14,004 bases of DNA from Acidimicrobiaceae bacterium (GCA_003133005.1 PKZI01000108.1:1-14004), one strand, 5' to 3'. Shown: positions 1 through 6,525, counted from the stretch's first letter. The notes: generated from the sequence alone by a model not told the origin. Program-made: numbers and translations.

Positions 1-630
1 GGGATCTTCGCGATTCGCGAACTGGTGTTCGTACGTGGCTTCGGAGGTGAAACCATCGCGCGTCACGCTGTACGCAGGCACTTCGTGTGCCTCTCCGGCA
101 CCAAAGGTCTTGGCGTGGATGAAGGGGAAGTGCGCCATATCGAGAAAATTGTCGGCGAGTAGTCCCGCGCTGGCGCGCGTCTCGATGACGGGGAGGTCGC
201 CACGTACAAACGACGGCTCAAGTGCGACCTCAATCAGTGGCAGTGGCGTCCGTGGTTCGAGGGGCGCGACGAACACCATGCCGTGCGATTCCTCAACGCG
301 CGCCGGGGCGCGAAGTCGCGCCCTTGAAGGAATTGTCGCGTTCTTTCCAAGAGCTGGAATTTCTTGGCAGACGCCCCGCGCATCAAATACCCAGCCGTGA
401 TAGACGCACCGTAAGCTCTCTCCCTCGCAAGTGCCCATCGAAAGTGGAGCGAAACGGTGCGGGCAGCGATCAAAAAAAACGCGTGCGGCGCCGCCCGGGT
501 CTCGGTAGGCCACGAACGTTTCGCCTAGCAAAACAAAACGCTGGGGCTGGGTCGCCAGTTCGTTGGAACGGCAAATTGGGTGCCAGGCATGGCGCAACGC
601 CGGTTCGAGGTTCGCCAGTCTGTCTGTCAC
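1..630 (-). CDS. Rieske non-heme iron oxygenase, alpha subunit (partial, C-terminus outside window)
   Basis: Terminal oxygenase component that would use electrons passed through a [2Fe-2S] cluster to activate O2 at a mononuclear iron, hydroxylating or demethylating an organic substrate that cannot be named from this fragment. The visible 210 residues contain a complete Rieske motif: C56-P-H58-R, then C75-V-Y-H78-G-W. They also hold the start of the catalytic domain, D160-N161-x-x-D164-x-x-H167-x4-H172, which supplies two iron ligands and the bridging Asp. The third iron ligand lies beyond the window. The H-x4-H spacing resembles vanillate demethylase (VanA)-type single-component alpha subunits. 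The frame is open to position 1. The chosen start is GTG at 630, giving MTDRLANLEP followed by the typical LRHAWHPI segment. The frame has no ATG between the upstream stop (703-705) and the Rieske domain, and no convincing Shine-Dalgarno is seen. It is divergent from the small membrane protein at 730. Family certain, substrate unknown. Confidence 0.93.
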   Translation of the reverse strand, partial: MTDRLANLEPALRHAWHPICRSNELATQPQRFVLLGETFVAYRDPGGAARVFFDRCPHRFAPLSMGTCEGESLRCVYHGWVFDARGVCQEIPALGKNATIPSRARLRAPARVEESHGMVFVAPLEPRTPLPLIEVALEPSFVRGDLPVIETRASAGLLADNFLDMAHFPFIHAKTFGAGEAHEVPAYSVTRDGFTSEATYEHQFANREDP

Positions 631-672
631 GCACGACAATGTAGTTGAGTGAATGTCCGCATCTTTCCCCGG

Positions 673-694
673 TCGTTTCGAGAGGATGAAACGA
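673..694. promoter_or_regulatory. Inverted repeat in the divergent Rieske/small-protein intergenic region
   Basis: Perfect 7-base inverted repeat TCGTTTC, 8-base spacer GAGAGGAT, then GAAACGA. It lies 43 bases upstream of the GTG start of the Rieske gene and 35 bases upstream of the ATG at 730, the usual place for an operator serving one or both divergent genes. It could instead fold as an RNA hairpin in a leader. I could not pick convincing -35/-10 boxes around it. No regulator is assigned; the TetR gene nearby is only one candidate. Confidence 0.4.
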
Positions 695-719
695 TAGGTT
701 TGCTACAAGAGGATTCCTG

Positions 720-725
720 AGGAGG
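720..725 (+). promoter_or_regulatory. Strong Shine-Dalgarno for the 730 gene
   Basis: AGGAGG, four bases before the ATG at 730. This near-perfect ribosome binding site is the main reason for accepting the 97-residue gene as real. Confidence 0.85.
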
Positions 726-729
726 CAGT

Positions 730-1023
730 ATGCACGAGACCAACAGTGACGTGGGCCTCCAAGCGGTCGGACCGATTAGCGACGAGGAATTGACCGCGCT
801 CGCGCTCGCCGCGGACGTCGACGCCCCCCTCGCGGCCGACGCGTTGCCGTGGCGGATGAGTATGTCTCAGTTTGGACTGCTGCCTGAGTGGTACATGCCC
901 GGACCGATCGCGGCGGGGCGCGGTCGTGGCACACGCATCGTGATTCTCACCGTCGTGGCGGGATTTCTCGTAATTGGCGCCTTTGGCATGTGCGTGACTT
1001 CGGGCTTCTTATCTCTGGTGTAA
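730..1023 (+). CDS. Small single-span membrane protein of unknown function
   Basis: 97 residues; I do not recognise the family. The N-terminal two thirds are soluble and acidic (for example ISDEELTALALAADVDAP around residues 16-33), followed by an aromatic and proline-containing patch (LLPEWYMPGP, about 50-59). A short basic stretch (R64, R66, R69) then precedes one hydrophobic helix, about residues 70-97, that runs to the very end. The positive charges before the helix suggest a cytoplasmic N-terminus, with the protein inserted as a C-tail-anchored membrane protein. There is no signal peptide. The start is supported by an AGGAGG box four bases upstream. Its stop is 22 bases from the end of the convergent TetR gene. 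The Rieske gene is divergent, but there is no evidence that the two are functionally linked. Confidence 0.75.
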   Translation: MHETNSDVGLQAVGPISDEELTALALAADVDAPLAADALPWRMSMSQFGLLPEWYMPGPIAAGRGRGTRIVILTVVAGFLVIGAFGMCVTSGFLSLV

Positions 1024-1045
1024 GACGCCTGTGCGGATTTGCGTT

Positions 1046-1705
1046 TCAGACTTCCTGTGGCGAGGCATGATCGAGGGATTGCAAGTAACACTTAAGGGCC
1101 GTGAGCCCTTCGTTGAGGTAGAGACTCGACTGACTACCGAGCTCTTGGCTCTCGTCGAGAATTGTCATTGAAACGTCGATGAGTAACCTGGTCGCTGCGC
1201 GGGCGCGATCTTGGCCGAGTCCCACGAAGCGGTCGCACAGACGAGCGGAAATATAGTCAAGATAAAGTTCGGTTTCTTGACGGTCAATGGCGACCAACTC
1301 GGGTACCGCACGAAAAGCACGACGAAGCTGCGTGGTGGCGGGGCTCGAAGTACGCAGTTCAACCGAGAGCGTGAACATTTCGTCGGCCCACTGATCCAGG
1401 TCCGCGGACTCGCAGATCTCGTTCAGTTTTTCGGTCAATGGCTTATTGCGATGCTCCTGGTCGATTCGAAAGAGTTCGACAAGAATCGCTGTTTTGTCGG
1501 GGAAGTAGTGGTACACGGTGCCAATATTGACGCCAGCTCGGTCCGCGACCACGTTGGTGTTTAGTCCCTGCACACCGCGCTCGACGATGATGTCCGTCGA
1601 CGCCTTCAAAATGTTGGCGAATGTCGCGACGGAGCGTGCTTGCGATGGTCTTTTAAGTTTCGTCTGTCGTTCTGAAGCGACGTTCTCCATTCGATAAGTA
1701 TTCAC
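1046..1705 (-). CDS. TetR/AcrR-family transcriptional regulator
   Basis: 219-residue one-component repressor, a normal length for the family. The N-terminal DNA-binding domain runs from about residue 22 to 85. Its helix-turn-helix is around residues 48-67 (LNTNVVADRAGVNIGTVYHYF), followed by the usual aromatic YHYFPDK segment. The C-terminal half is helical and variable and would bind a small effector and dimerise; the ligand cannot be predicted. The chosen start is GTG at 1705. An in-frame ATG at 1690 is an alternative, since neither has a clear Shine-Dalgarno and the first residues are outside the HTH. It is transcribed away from the amidohydrolase remnant at 1772, and a palindrome at 1737-1753 lies between them. 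It probably represses itself and formerly that gene, and perhaps now the ABC exporter further downstream. Confidence 0.93.
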   Translation of the reverse strand: MNTYRMENVASERQTKLKRPSQARSVATFANILKASTDIIVERGVQGLNTNVVADRAGVNIGTVYHYFPDKTAILVELFRIDQEHRNKPLTEKLNEICESADLDQWADEMFTLSVELRTSSPATTQLRRAFRAVPELVAIDRQETELYLDYISARLCDRFVGLGQDRARAATRLLIDVSMTILDESQELGSQSSLYLNEGLTALKCYLQSLDHASPQEV

Positions 1706-1736
1706 CCGTCAGGAACTTCATGCTGCAATATTTTCT

Positions 1737-1753
1737 CTACACTTCTTGTGTAG
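1737..1753. promoter_or_regulatory. Probable TetR operator palindrome
   Basis: CTACACTTCTTGTGTAG, with perfect 6-base arms around a 5-base centre. It sits 31 bases upstream of the TetR start (1705) and 18 bases upstream of the divergent start at 1772. TetR-family repressors commonly bind 15-20 base palindromes in exactly this divergent position. The assignment to the neighbouring regulator is by position only. Confidence 0.6.
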
Positions 1754-1771
1754 TAACGGAAAGCCTGATAA

Positions 1772-2140
1772 ATGCCGGTTGCTATCGGTCGAGTTCGCGA
1801 AATTGTGACTTTAGACCCTACTTGGCCCGTCGCTGAGGCTGCGGCGATGCGAGGTGAACGCATCTTGCTCGTTGGTTCTTACGAAGAAATCGTTGATGCG
1901 CTAGGAGACGATGAATTTATCACTAATGACATTGACAGCGACGACGTCATCGTGCCCGGTTTTCTCGAATCGCGCAGTGACCTCCGTGTAGACGGTGCTC
2001 TCGGCCAAGTGGTGTGGGCTGTTCACGACGATCGTCGTCGACTCGATCCTCAAAGAGGACATCGCGTGCGTGGGCTCTGTGCTCGAGGATGCACCTCGCC
2101 GAACGTCACGATCGTTTCGTTTCGAGAACCAAGGAAATAA
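1772..2140 (+). pseudogene. Amidohydrolase (YtcJ-like) N-terminal remnant, disrupted
   Basis: The first 75 or so residues read like the start of a metal-dependent amidohydrolase of the YtcJ/amidohydrolase-3 type. A small N-terminal beta domain (IVTLDPTWPVAEAAAMRGER, then ILLVGSYEEI) leads to the hallmark VPGF segment at residues 61-64. Where the family has E-P-H-x-H, whose two His bind metal, this copy reads E66-S-R68-S-D70. Both ligands are lost, each explicable by one base change from CAC. Only 122 residues remain, against roughly 500 or more in the family. Around 2030-2042 the likeness seems to pass into the +1 frame, where DSILKEDIACVGSVLEDA (from 2040) looks like family sequence, so a frameshift is likely; this second part is inference. 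Start ATG at 1772 with a weak GGAAAG upstream. It is divergent from the TetR gene, so it was probably that regulator's target. It could alternatively be a short functional protein, but that is unlikely. Confidence 0.6.
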
Positions 2141-2144
2141 GAAG

Positions 2145-2158
2145 TCACTAAATAGTGA
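2145..2158. promoter_or_regulatory. Short palindrome downstream of the amidohydrolase remnant
   Basis: TCACTAAATAGTGA: 6-base perfect arms around a 2-base centre, five bases after the stop at 2140. AT-rich compared with its surroundings. Possible operator for the ABC exporter promoter, or a leftover of the decayed gene. The regulator is unknown. Confidence 0.35.
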
Positions 2159-2160
2159 TC

Positions 2161-2199
2161 GACCAAGAAAAGTGGCGCCATGGTTCGCCCTTTTTGGTC
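2161..2199. terminator. Imperfect long hairpin, possible terminator or leader structure
   Basis: GACCAA (2161-2166) pairs with TTGGTC (2194-2199); AAAG (2169-2172) can pair with CTTT (2190-2193); GGCG (2174-2177) pairs with CGCC (2186-2189) around an 8-base loop. That is about 14 pairs with small bulges. It may end transcription from the amidohydrolase remnant before the ABC exporter. There is no T-run after it on the plus strand, so a leader or operator role is equally possible. Confidence 0.35.
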
Positions 2200-2251
2200 C
2201 TAGGACTCTGGTCTGTGCAGATATGAAAACTCTTATTATCGGTAGGCTTGA

Positions 2252-2285
2252 CGGGGCAAGGTGCCTTACTCCAAAGGTGCCCCCG
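2252..2285. repeat. Inverted and direct repeats just upstream of the ABC exporter
   Basis: CGGGGCA (2252-2258) is complementary to TGCCCC plus G (2278-2285, with one extra C). The octamer AAGGTGCC occurs twice in direct orientation (2258-2265 and 2274-2281), its copies offset by 16 bases. GGCA/TGCC (2255-2258, 2262-2265) gives a smaller nested hairpin. The block ends 17 bases before the GTG at 2303, so it could act as an operator or a translation-controlling leader for the exporter. No regulator is identified. Confidence 0.35.
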
Positions 2286-2302
2286 TTCGCCAAGAGGCCT
2301 AA

Positions 2303-3229
2303 GTGTCATCACTCAGTGTTACGTCGCTGAACAAGTCCTACGGTCATGTTCACGCAGTAGTTGACGTGAGCTTCGAAGTCGCGCGCGGGGACGTATTCGC
2401 GCTGCTCGGTCCTAACGGAGCGGGCAAGACGACCACGATTGAGATACTCGAAGGATTTCTCAAACGCGACAGCGGCGACGTGCGCGTACTCGGGGTCGAT
2501 CCAGGGGTTCACGCTAATCAACGCTGGCTGCGCTCGCGCGTCGGCGTTGTTCTTCAAGAACTCGCCGTCGAGTCGTTTTTCACCGTTCGCCAAGTCCTCG
2601 AACGAAACGCGGGCTTCTACCCCGAACCTCGTGCGGTTGATGAAGTGATCGAACTCGTGGGGCTGCGCGACAAAGCGGACGTCAAAGTGAAGAAGCTCTC
2701 CGGTGGGCAGCAACGTCGACTTGATATTGGTCTCGGTATCGTGGGAAACCCATTGTTGCTGTTCCTTGACGAACCGACGACGGGACTCGACCCGGCGGCG
2801 CGACGAATGACTTGGGAATTGATTCGCACCCTCTCCCAACAAGGAACGACGGTGATGTTGTCGAGTCACTACATGGACGAAGTCGAGGCACTGGCGTGTC
2901 ACGTGGTCGTCCTCTCCAAAGGACGCATCGCCGCATCAGGAACGCCGTCCTCGCTTGGTGGACGCGACCTCGGAAAGGTGGCTATTTCGTTCTCTATCCC
3001 GCCGGGGATTTCGGTGACGGATCTGCCAGTGGCACCCAGTGGCTGCCAAGGACAACGCATAGAGATATCAACGGACTGTGAGCTCGAAGTGCTTTCGCGT
3101 CTCACGAGTTGGGCCCTCGTAAAAGACATCCAGCTCGTGGGTCTGAGCGTGACGCGCCAGACGTTGGAGGATGTGTATTTGGGACTCACGCGCGAGTCGC
3201 TCGCGTCCAGTGACGGACCGCGCTCGTGA
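2303..3229 (+). CDS. ABC-2 type exporter, ATP-binding subunit (DrrA/CcmA-like)
   Basis: 308-residue cytoplasmic ATPase that powers the permease encoded immediately downstream. All nucleotide-binding motifs are intact: Walker A GPNGAGKTT (36-44), Q-loop Gln85, signature LSGGQQRR (132-139), Walker B LLLFLDE with catalytic Glu157, D-loop GLDP and switch His189 (SSHY). A C-terminal extension of about 90 residues after the core is usual for the drug-exporter (DrrA-like) branch. The ATPase should work as a homodimer on two permease copies. The start is GTG at 2303 with AGAGG about five bases upstream. The stop overlaps the next gene's GTG by four bases (GTGA), indicating coupled translation. The substrate is not evident; drugs, lipids or other hydrophobic compounds are typical. 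The repeat-rich gap upstream suggests its own promoter. Confidence 0.94.
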   Translation: MSSLSVTSLNKSYGHVHAVVDVSFEVARGDVFALLGPNGAGKTTTIEILEGFLKRDSGDVRVLGVDPGVHANQRWLRSRVGVVLQELAVESFFTVRQVLERNAGFYPEPRAVDEVIELVGLRDKADVKVKKLSGGQQRRLDIGLGIVGNPLLLFLDEPTTGLDPAARRMTWELIRTLSQQGTTVMLSSHYMDEVEALACHVVVLSKGRIAASGTPSSLGGRDLGKVAISFSIPPGISVTDLPVAPSGCQGQRIEISTDCELEVLSRLTSWALVKDIQLVGLSVTRQTLEDVYLGLTRESLASSDGPRS

Positions 3230-4032
3230 GCGTCATCACCCCGCCGCGCAAGGACCACACGAGGACAAGTGACCTGCGCCTCGTGCTGCATCAAGTTCGT
3301 TACGAGCAAAAGGCGTTCTGGATCAATAAGGTGGGCGCGCTTTTCACCATTGGTTTCTCTGTCCTCTTCTTGGTGATGTTGGGCGCCACGAACGGCAAAC
3401 AGACGATCTCGTATCTCGGCAACATCACCAACGACGACTACTACGTGCCGGGATTCATTGCCTACGGCATCATGTCCGCGTGTTTCAGCATGCTGACGGT
3501 CAATATCGTGGTCCGTCGTGAGACGGGGCTGCTGAAGCGGCTGCGTCTCACCCCGTTGCCAACGTGGGCCCTGCTCGTCTCAATCTTCATAAGTACCGCC
3601 ATCGTCGCGGTGGCCCAGGTGGTCGTCCTGCTGCTTATCGGTCGATTTGGCTACGCCGTCCCGTTCCCGCGCGAATGGTTGGCGTTCCTGTTCGTGATCG
3701 TCGTGGGTATCGCGAGTTTCACCGCCATGGGAATGGCCATAAGTTCGGTCATTCCCAATCAAGAGACCGCGGGACCGGTCACGAGCGTGGCCTTTTTCGT
3801 GCTGCTGTTCCTTTCGGGCCTCTGGTTCCCTCTCCAGGCGAGTTCGGGTCTCGCCAAGTTCTCGAATTTCTTCCCGGTGCGACATCTCTTATTGGCCGTT
3901 CGTGCGCCCTTTGAACAACAACCCGGCGTGAGCCCGTGGGCGTGGCACGACTTGGGTATCGTCGTGGCGTGGGGCATCGTCGCCGCGGTCGTGGCGATGC
4001 GTCGATTCCGCTGGTCGCCGCATCGCAACTAG
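3226..4032 (+). CDS. ABC-2 type exporter, permease subunit
   Basis: 268-residue integral membrane protein, the transmembrane partner of the preceding ATPase. Six hydrophobic segments can be placed at about residues 33-54, 74-96, 112-140, 149-175, 180-202 and 244-262. These follow an N-terminal basic cytoplasmic stretch, as in ABC-2 permeases of the DrrB type. The segment RRETGLLKRLRLTPLP between helices 2 and 3 is characteristic of this family (a cytoplasmic coupling region). So is GPVTSVAFFVLLFLSGLWFP around helix 5, followed by a conserved-looking FFPVRHLL. The start is GTG at 3226, overlapping the ATPase stop by four bases. It converges on the glutamate dehydrogenase gene with a 15-base gap. 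Substrate unknown. Confidence 0.93.
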   Translation: MSVITPPRKDHTRTSDLRLVLHQVRYEQKAFWINKVGALFTIGFSVLFLVMLGATNGKQTISYLGNITNDDYYVPGFIAYGIMSACFSMLTVNIVVRRETGLLKRLRLTPLPTWALLVSIFISTAIVAVAQVVVLLLIGRFGYAVPFPREWLAFLFVIVVGIASFTAMGMAISSVIPNQETAGPVTSVAFFVLLFLSGLWFPLQASSGLAKFSNFFPVRHLLLAVRAPFEQQPGVSPWAWHDLGIVVAWGIVAAVVAMRRFRWSPHRN

Positions 4033-4037
4033 GCGAC
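4014..4037. terminator. Possible bidirectional terminator hairpin
   Basis: GTCGCC (4014-4019) and GGCGAC (4032-4037) form a perfect 6-base stem around a 12-base loop. It spans the permease stop and lies just before the convergent glutamate dehydrogenase end. No T-run follows directly. It is the only stem noticed in this tight convergent junction, so the assignment is weak. Confidence 0.22.
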
Positions 4038-4047
4038 GCTCGAAGTT

Positions 4048-5322
4048 TTAGGGAAAGAGGCCGCGCACCTCGGTCGCCTCGGCGATCCGTTCGACCCCGA
4101 CCGCAATGGCGGTGTCACGCAGATTCACGCTGAGTTGCTGACTACGGTTCCACACGTGGATGAAGGCATCCTGCATCGTCTTTTCGAGACGTTGCTGGAA
4201 GAGTTCCGGTTCCCACATGAAACCTTGGAGGTCCTGGGCCCACTCAAAGTACGACGCCACGACGCCACCGGCGTTCGCCAGTACGTCCGGCACCACGGGA
4301 ATCCCACGACTCGCAAGAACCGCAGCGCCATCGCCAGTGGTCGGGCCGTTCGCCGCTTCGATCATGACCGAGGCGGTCATGGTTTCAGCGACCCGGTCGG
4401 TGATGACCCCACCGAGCGCCGCGGGAATGGCGATGTCACTGGGCAGCGTCCAGAACTTCTCGGGGTCGACGTGCTCGGCGCCGGGATAGCCCAGCACCGT
4501 GTGCGCTGCCTCGAAGTGCTTGGCGAGTAATTGCGGGTTGATGCCTTCGGGCACGTAGATCGCGCCGCTCACGTCGGCGACACCGACGACCTTCATGCCG
4601 CGATCGCTCATGAGTTTGACCAACGGTGCGCCGACTTTGCCGTAACCCTGGATGATGACGCGCTGTTCGTTCGACGGACGTCCCAGTCGTTGGAGAATCG
4701 CCGTGGTGCAAATCGTGACACCGAGCGAGGTCGCGCCCGCGTGACCGAGCGTGCCACCAATGGAGAGAGGTTTTCCCGTCACCGCTCCGGGTGTGTTGTG
4801 GCCGTGCATCATGGACACGGTGTCCATGATCCAACTCATCACCTGGGCGTCGGTGTTGATGTCGGGCGCGGGTATGTCGCGATCGGGACCAATCATTGGG
4901 GCGATCGAAAAGGCGTAGCGCCGGGTCAGTCGTTCGAGTTCGCCGCGCGAGAGTCTCGTCGGGTCGACGCGCACTCCGCCTTTGGCGCCGCCGTAGGGAA
5001 TGTTCACGACCGCGCACTTGATTGACATATCGGCCGACAGTGCCGCGATCTCGTCCTTATTTACGCTCTGGTGAAAACGAATGCCGCCCTTGCCCGGTCC
5101 GCGTGAGGTGTCGTGCTGGATACGCCATCCAGTGAACATTTCGACGTTGCCCGTGTCCAAGCGCACCGGTACCGCCACCTCGAGTATTCGCTCGGGCGTG
5201 ATGATTCGCTGAATCATGCCGCTGTCGAGTCCGAGTAGTTTCCCCGCCTCTTCGATGAGCGAACTGACCCGGCGCCAGGGATTGAATTCGTGTGAATCGA
5301 TGTCGTTGAGTTGTGTGACCAC
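4048..5322 (-). CDS. Glutamate dehydrogenase, hexameric family
   Basis: Interconverts glutamate with 2-oxoglutarate and ammonia using NAD(P)+, linking amino-acid and carbon metabolism in the cytoplasm. The 424 residues match the usual length (about 410-450) of the small hexameric class. The substrate domain carries GPGKGGIRFH (75-84), Lys102 (IKCAVVN) and the PYGGAKGGV segment with catalytic Lys114. Asp154 in PAPDINT is the catalytic Asp. The Rossmann domain has GYGKVG (226-231), followed by VVGVAD, whose Asp at the end of the second strand may favour NAD; cofactor choice is not certain. EAANGPTT (342-349) and the C-terminal ANAGGVVASYFEW are also typical. Start GTG at 5322, giving MVTQLND; the upstream GAGACGGG is a weak ribosome site. 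A perfect-stem hairpin lies 22 bases upstream. Divergent from the LLM oxidoreductase. Confidence 0.95.
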   Translation of the reverse strand: MVTQLNDIDSHEFNPWRRVSSLIEEAGKLLGLDSGMIQRIITPERILEVAVPVRLDTGNVEMFTGWRIQHDTSRGPGKGGIRFHQSVNKDEIAALSADMSIKCAVVNIPYGGAKGGVRVDPTRLSRGELERLTRRYAFSIAPMIGPDRDIPAPDINTDAQVMSWIMDTVSMMHGHNTPGAVTGKPLSIGGTLGHAGATSLGVTICTTAILQRLGRPSNEQRVIIQGYGKVGAPLVKLMSDRGMKVVGVADVSGAIYVPEGINPQLLAKHFEAAHTVLGYPGAEHVDPEKFWTLPSDIAIPAALGGVITDRVAETMTASVMIEAANGPTTGDGAAVLASRGIPVVPDVLANAGGVVASYFEWAQDLQGFMWEPELFQQRLEKTMQDAFIHVWNRSQQLSVNLRDTAIAVGVERIAEATEVRGLFP

Positions 5323-5343
5323 GTTGTCACCCGTCTCTTTCTC

Positions 5344-5370
5344 GAGATGAAGGCGTTCGTGCCTTCTCTC
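5344..5370. promoter_or_regulatory. Strong hairpin/palindrome between gdh and the LLM oxidoreductase gene
   Basis: GAGA-T-GAAGGC, loop GTTCGT, then GCCTTC-TCTC: ten base pairs interrupted by one bulged T. It begins 22 bases upstream of the glutamate dehydrogenase start, so it may sit in that gene's leader or promoter. It ends 78 bases before the LLM start. Candidate operator or RNA leader element; no regulator is identified. Confidence 0.45.
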
Positions 5371-5437
5371 ACCAGCGTAGGACGTCGCATCGCTCGTTGG
5401 TCACTCCAACCTTCCGATACTGTCGGGTGGGACGGTC

Positions 5438-5444
5438 AAGGGGG
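5438..5444 (+). promoter_or_regulatory. Ribosome binding site that decides the LLM oxidoreductase start
   Basis: AAGGGGG, four bases before the ATG at 5449. It favours this start over an in-frame ATG at 5311 that would add 46 residues with no family resemblance. Confidence 0.8.
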
Positions 5445-5448
5445 CAAC

Positions 5449-6498
5449 ATGAAAATCTCGACAATCCTGAGCTACTCGGGGGGCTTCAAAGAAGCGGCAC
5501 GCGACGTAGTCGAAATGGAAAAGGCCGGGCTTGACCTCGTGTGGGTCGCCGAAGCTTACGGATTTGACGGACCCTCACTCATGGGATATCTCGCGGCACT
5601 GACCGAACACGTCGAAATCGGTGCGGGGATCCTCCCGATCTACACGCGAACCCCGACGTTGATCGCCATGACTGCGGCAGGTCTTGACGCGCTGTCCGAC
5701 GGTCGCTTTCACCTCGGACTGGGTGCCTCGGGTCCCCAGGTCATCGAGGGTTTTCACGGCGTGCCCTATACCAATCCGCTCGGCCGCACGCGCGAGATCG
5801 TCGAGATCTGTCGTGACGTGTGGAAGCGCGAGGCGCCGCTCGTGCACGAGGGCACGAATTTCACGTTGCCGCTGCCCCCCGAACGAGGCACGGGACTCGG
5901 CAAGGCGCTCAAGATCATCGCGCACCCGGTGCGCAACGAGATTCCGATCTGGATCGCCGCACTGGGCGAGAAGAACGTCGAGCTCACCGCCGAGATAGCT
6001 GACGGATGGATCCCTATTTTGTTCATTCCCGAGCGCGCCAATGACGTCTGGGGAACGCCGCTCAAGGCGGGTGCGGCGAAGCGAAGTGAACATCTCGCAC
6101 CGATGATGATCACCGCCGGTGGGCTACTCGCCATTGGTGACGGTCCCGAGGTGACCGCGTTGCGCGAGTTCCAGCGTTCGATGGTCGCGCTCTACGTAGG
6201 CGGCATGGGCGCCAAGGGCAAGAACTTCTACAACGAATTGGCAGTTCGTTACGGCTATGAGAAAGAGGCCGAAGTGATCCAAGACCTCTATCTCGCGGGC
6301 AAGAAGAAGGAGGCCGAAGCGGCCGTGCCCGACGAGTTCTTGGAACTGACCACCTTGTGTGGACCGAAGAGCTACGTCAAAGACCGTATCGCAGCGTTCC
6401 AAGAGGCGGGCGTCACCCATCTCCAAGTTCACCCAATTCCTTTGGGCGGTCAGACGAGCGCGTCGCTCATCGAGGTCGTGAAGGAACTCATTTCCTAG
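5449..6498 (+). CDS. LLM class flavin/F420-dependent oxidoreductase
   Basis: 349-residue luciferase-like monooxygenase-superfamily enzyme with a TIM-barrel fold. In actinobacteria this subgroup usually uses reduced cofactor F420, transferring hydride to a substrate that cannot be predicted here. Family marks are KAGLDLVWVAEAYGFDGPSL near residues 26-45, GAGILPIYTRTP (58-69), the LSDGRFHLGLGASGPQVIEGFHG stretch (82-104), and IPIWIAALGEKNVELTAEIADGW (165-187). The length fits the family when translation starts at ATG 5449, which has AAGGGGG four bases upstream. The longer in-frame start at 5311 would also overlap the divergent glutamate dehydrogenase start. It converges on the large secreted-protein gene, with 44 bases between the stops. 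A flavin-only cofactor remains possible; genome-level F420 biosynthesis would decide. Confidence 0.92.
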   Translation: MKISTILSYSGGFKEAARDVVEMEKAGLDLVWVAEAYGFDGPSLMGYLAALTEHVEIGAGILPIYTRTPTLIAMTAAGLDALSDGRFHLGLGASGPQVIEGFHGVPYTNPLGRTREIVEICRDVWKREAPLVHEGTNFTLPLPPERGTGLGKALKIIAHPVRNEIPIWIAALGEKNVELTAEIADGWIPILFIPERANDVWGTPLKAGAAKRSEHLAPMMITAGGLLAIGDGPEVTALREFQRSMVALYVGGMGAKGKNFYNELAVRYGYEKEAEVIQDLYLAGKKKEAEAAVPDEFLELTTLCGPKSYVKDRIAAFQEAGVTHLQVHPIPLGGQTSASLIEVVKELIS

Positions 6499-6525
6499 TT
6501 CCTACAGCCCTCGTTGTCCCGCGCT

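Noticed and set aside
35..644. Plus-strand open frames opposite the Rieske gene
   Set aside because: The minus strand holds an unambiguous Rieske and iron-binding motif set. The plus-strand products show no domain and low-complexity Arg/Ser content.
1995..2330. Independent 111-residue gene on the plus strand between the amidohydrolase remnant and the ABC ATPase
   Set aside because: Only its first part looks meaningful, and that part reads as the frameshifted continuation of the remnant. The rest runs through non-coding repeats and into the ABC gene, with no ribosome site of its own.
5311..5448. Longer in-frame start for the LLM oxidoreductase, adding 46 residues
   Set aside because: The extension has no family resemblance, overlaps the divergent glutamate dehydrogenase start and covers the likely promoter hairpin. 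ATG 5449 has a good ribosome site.
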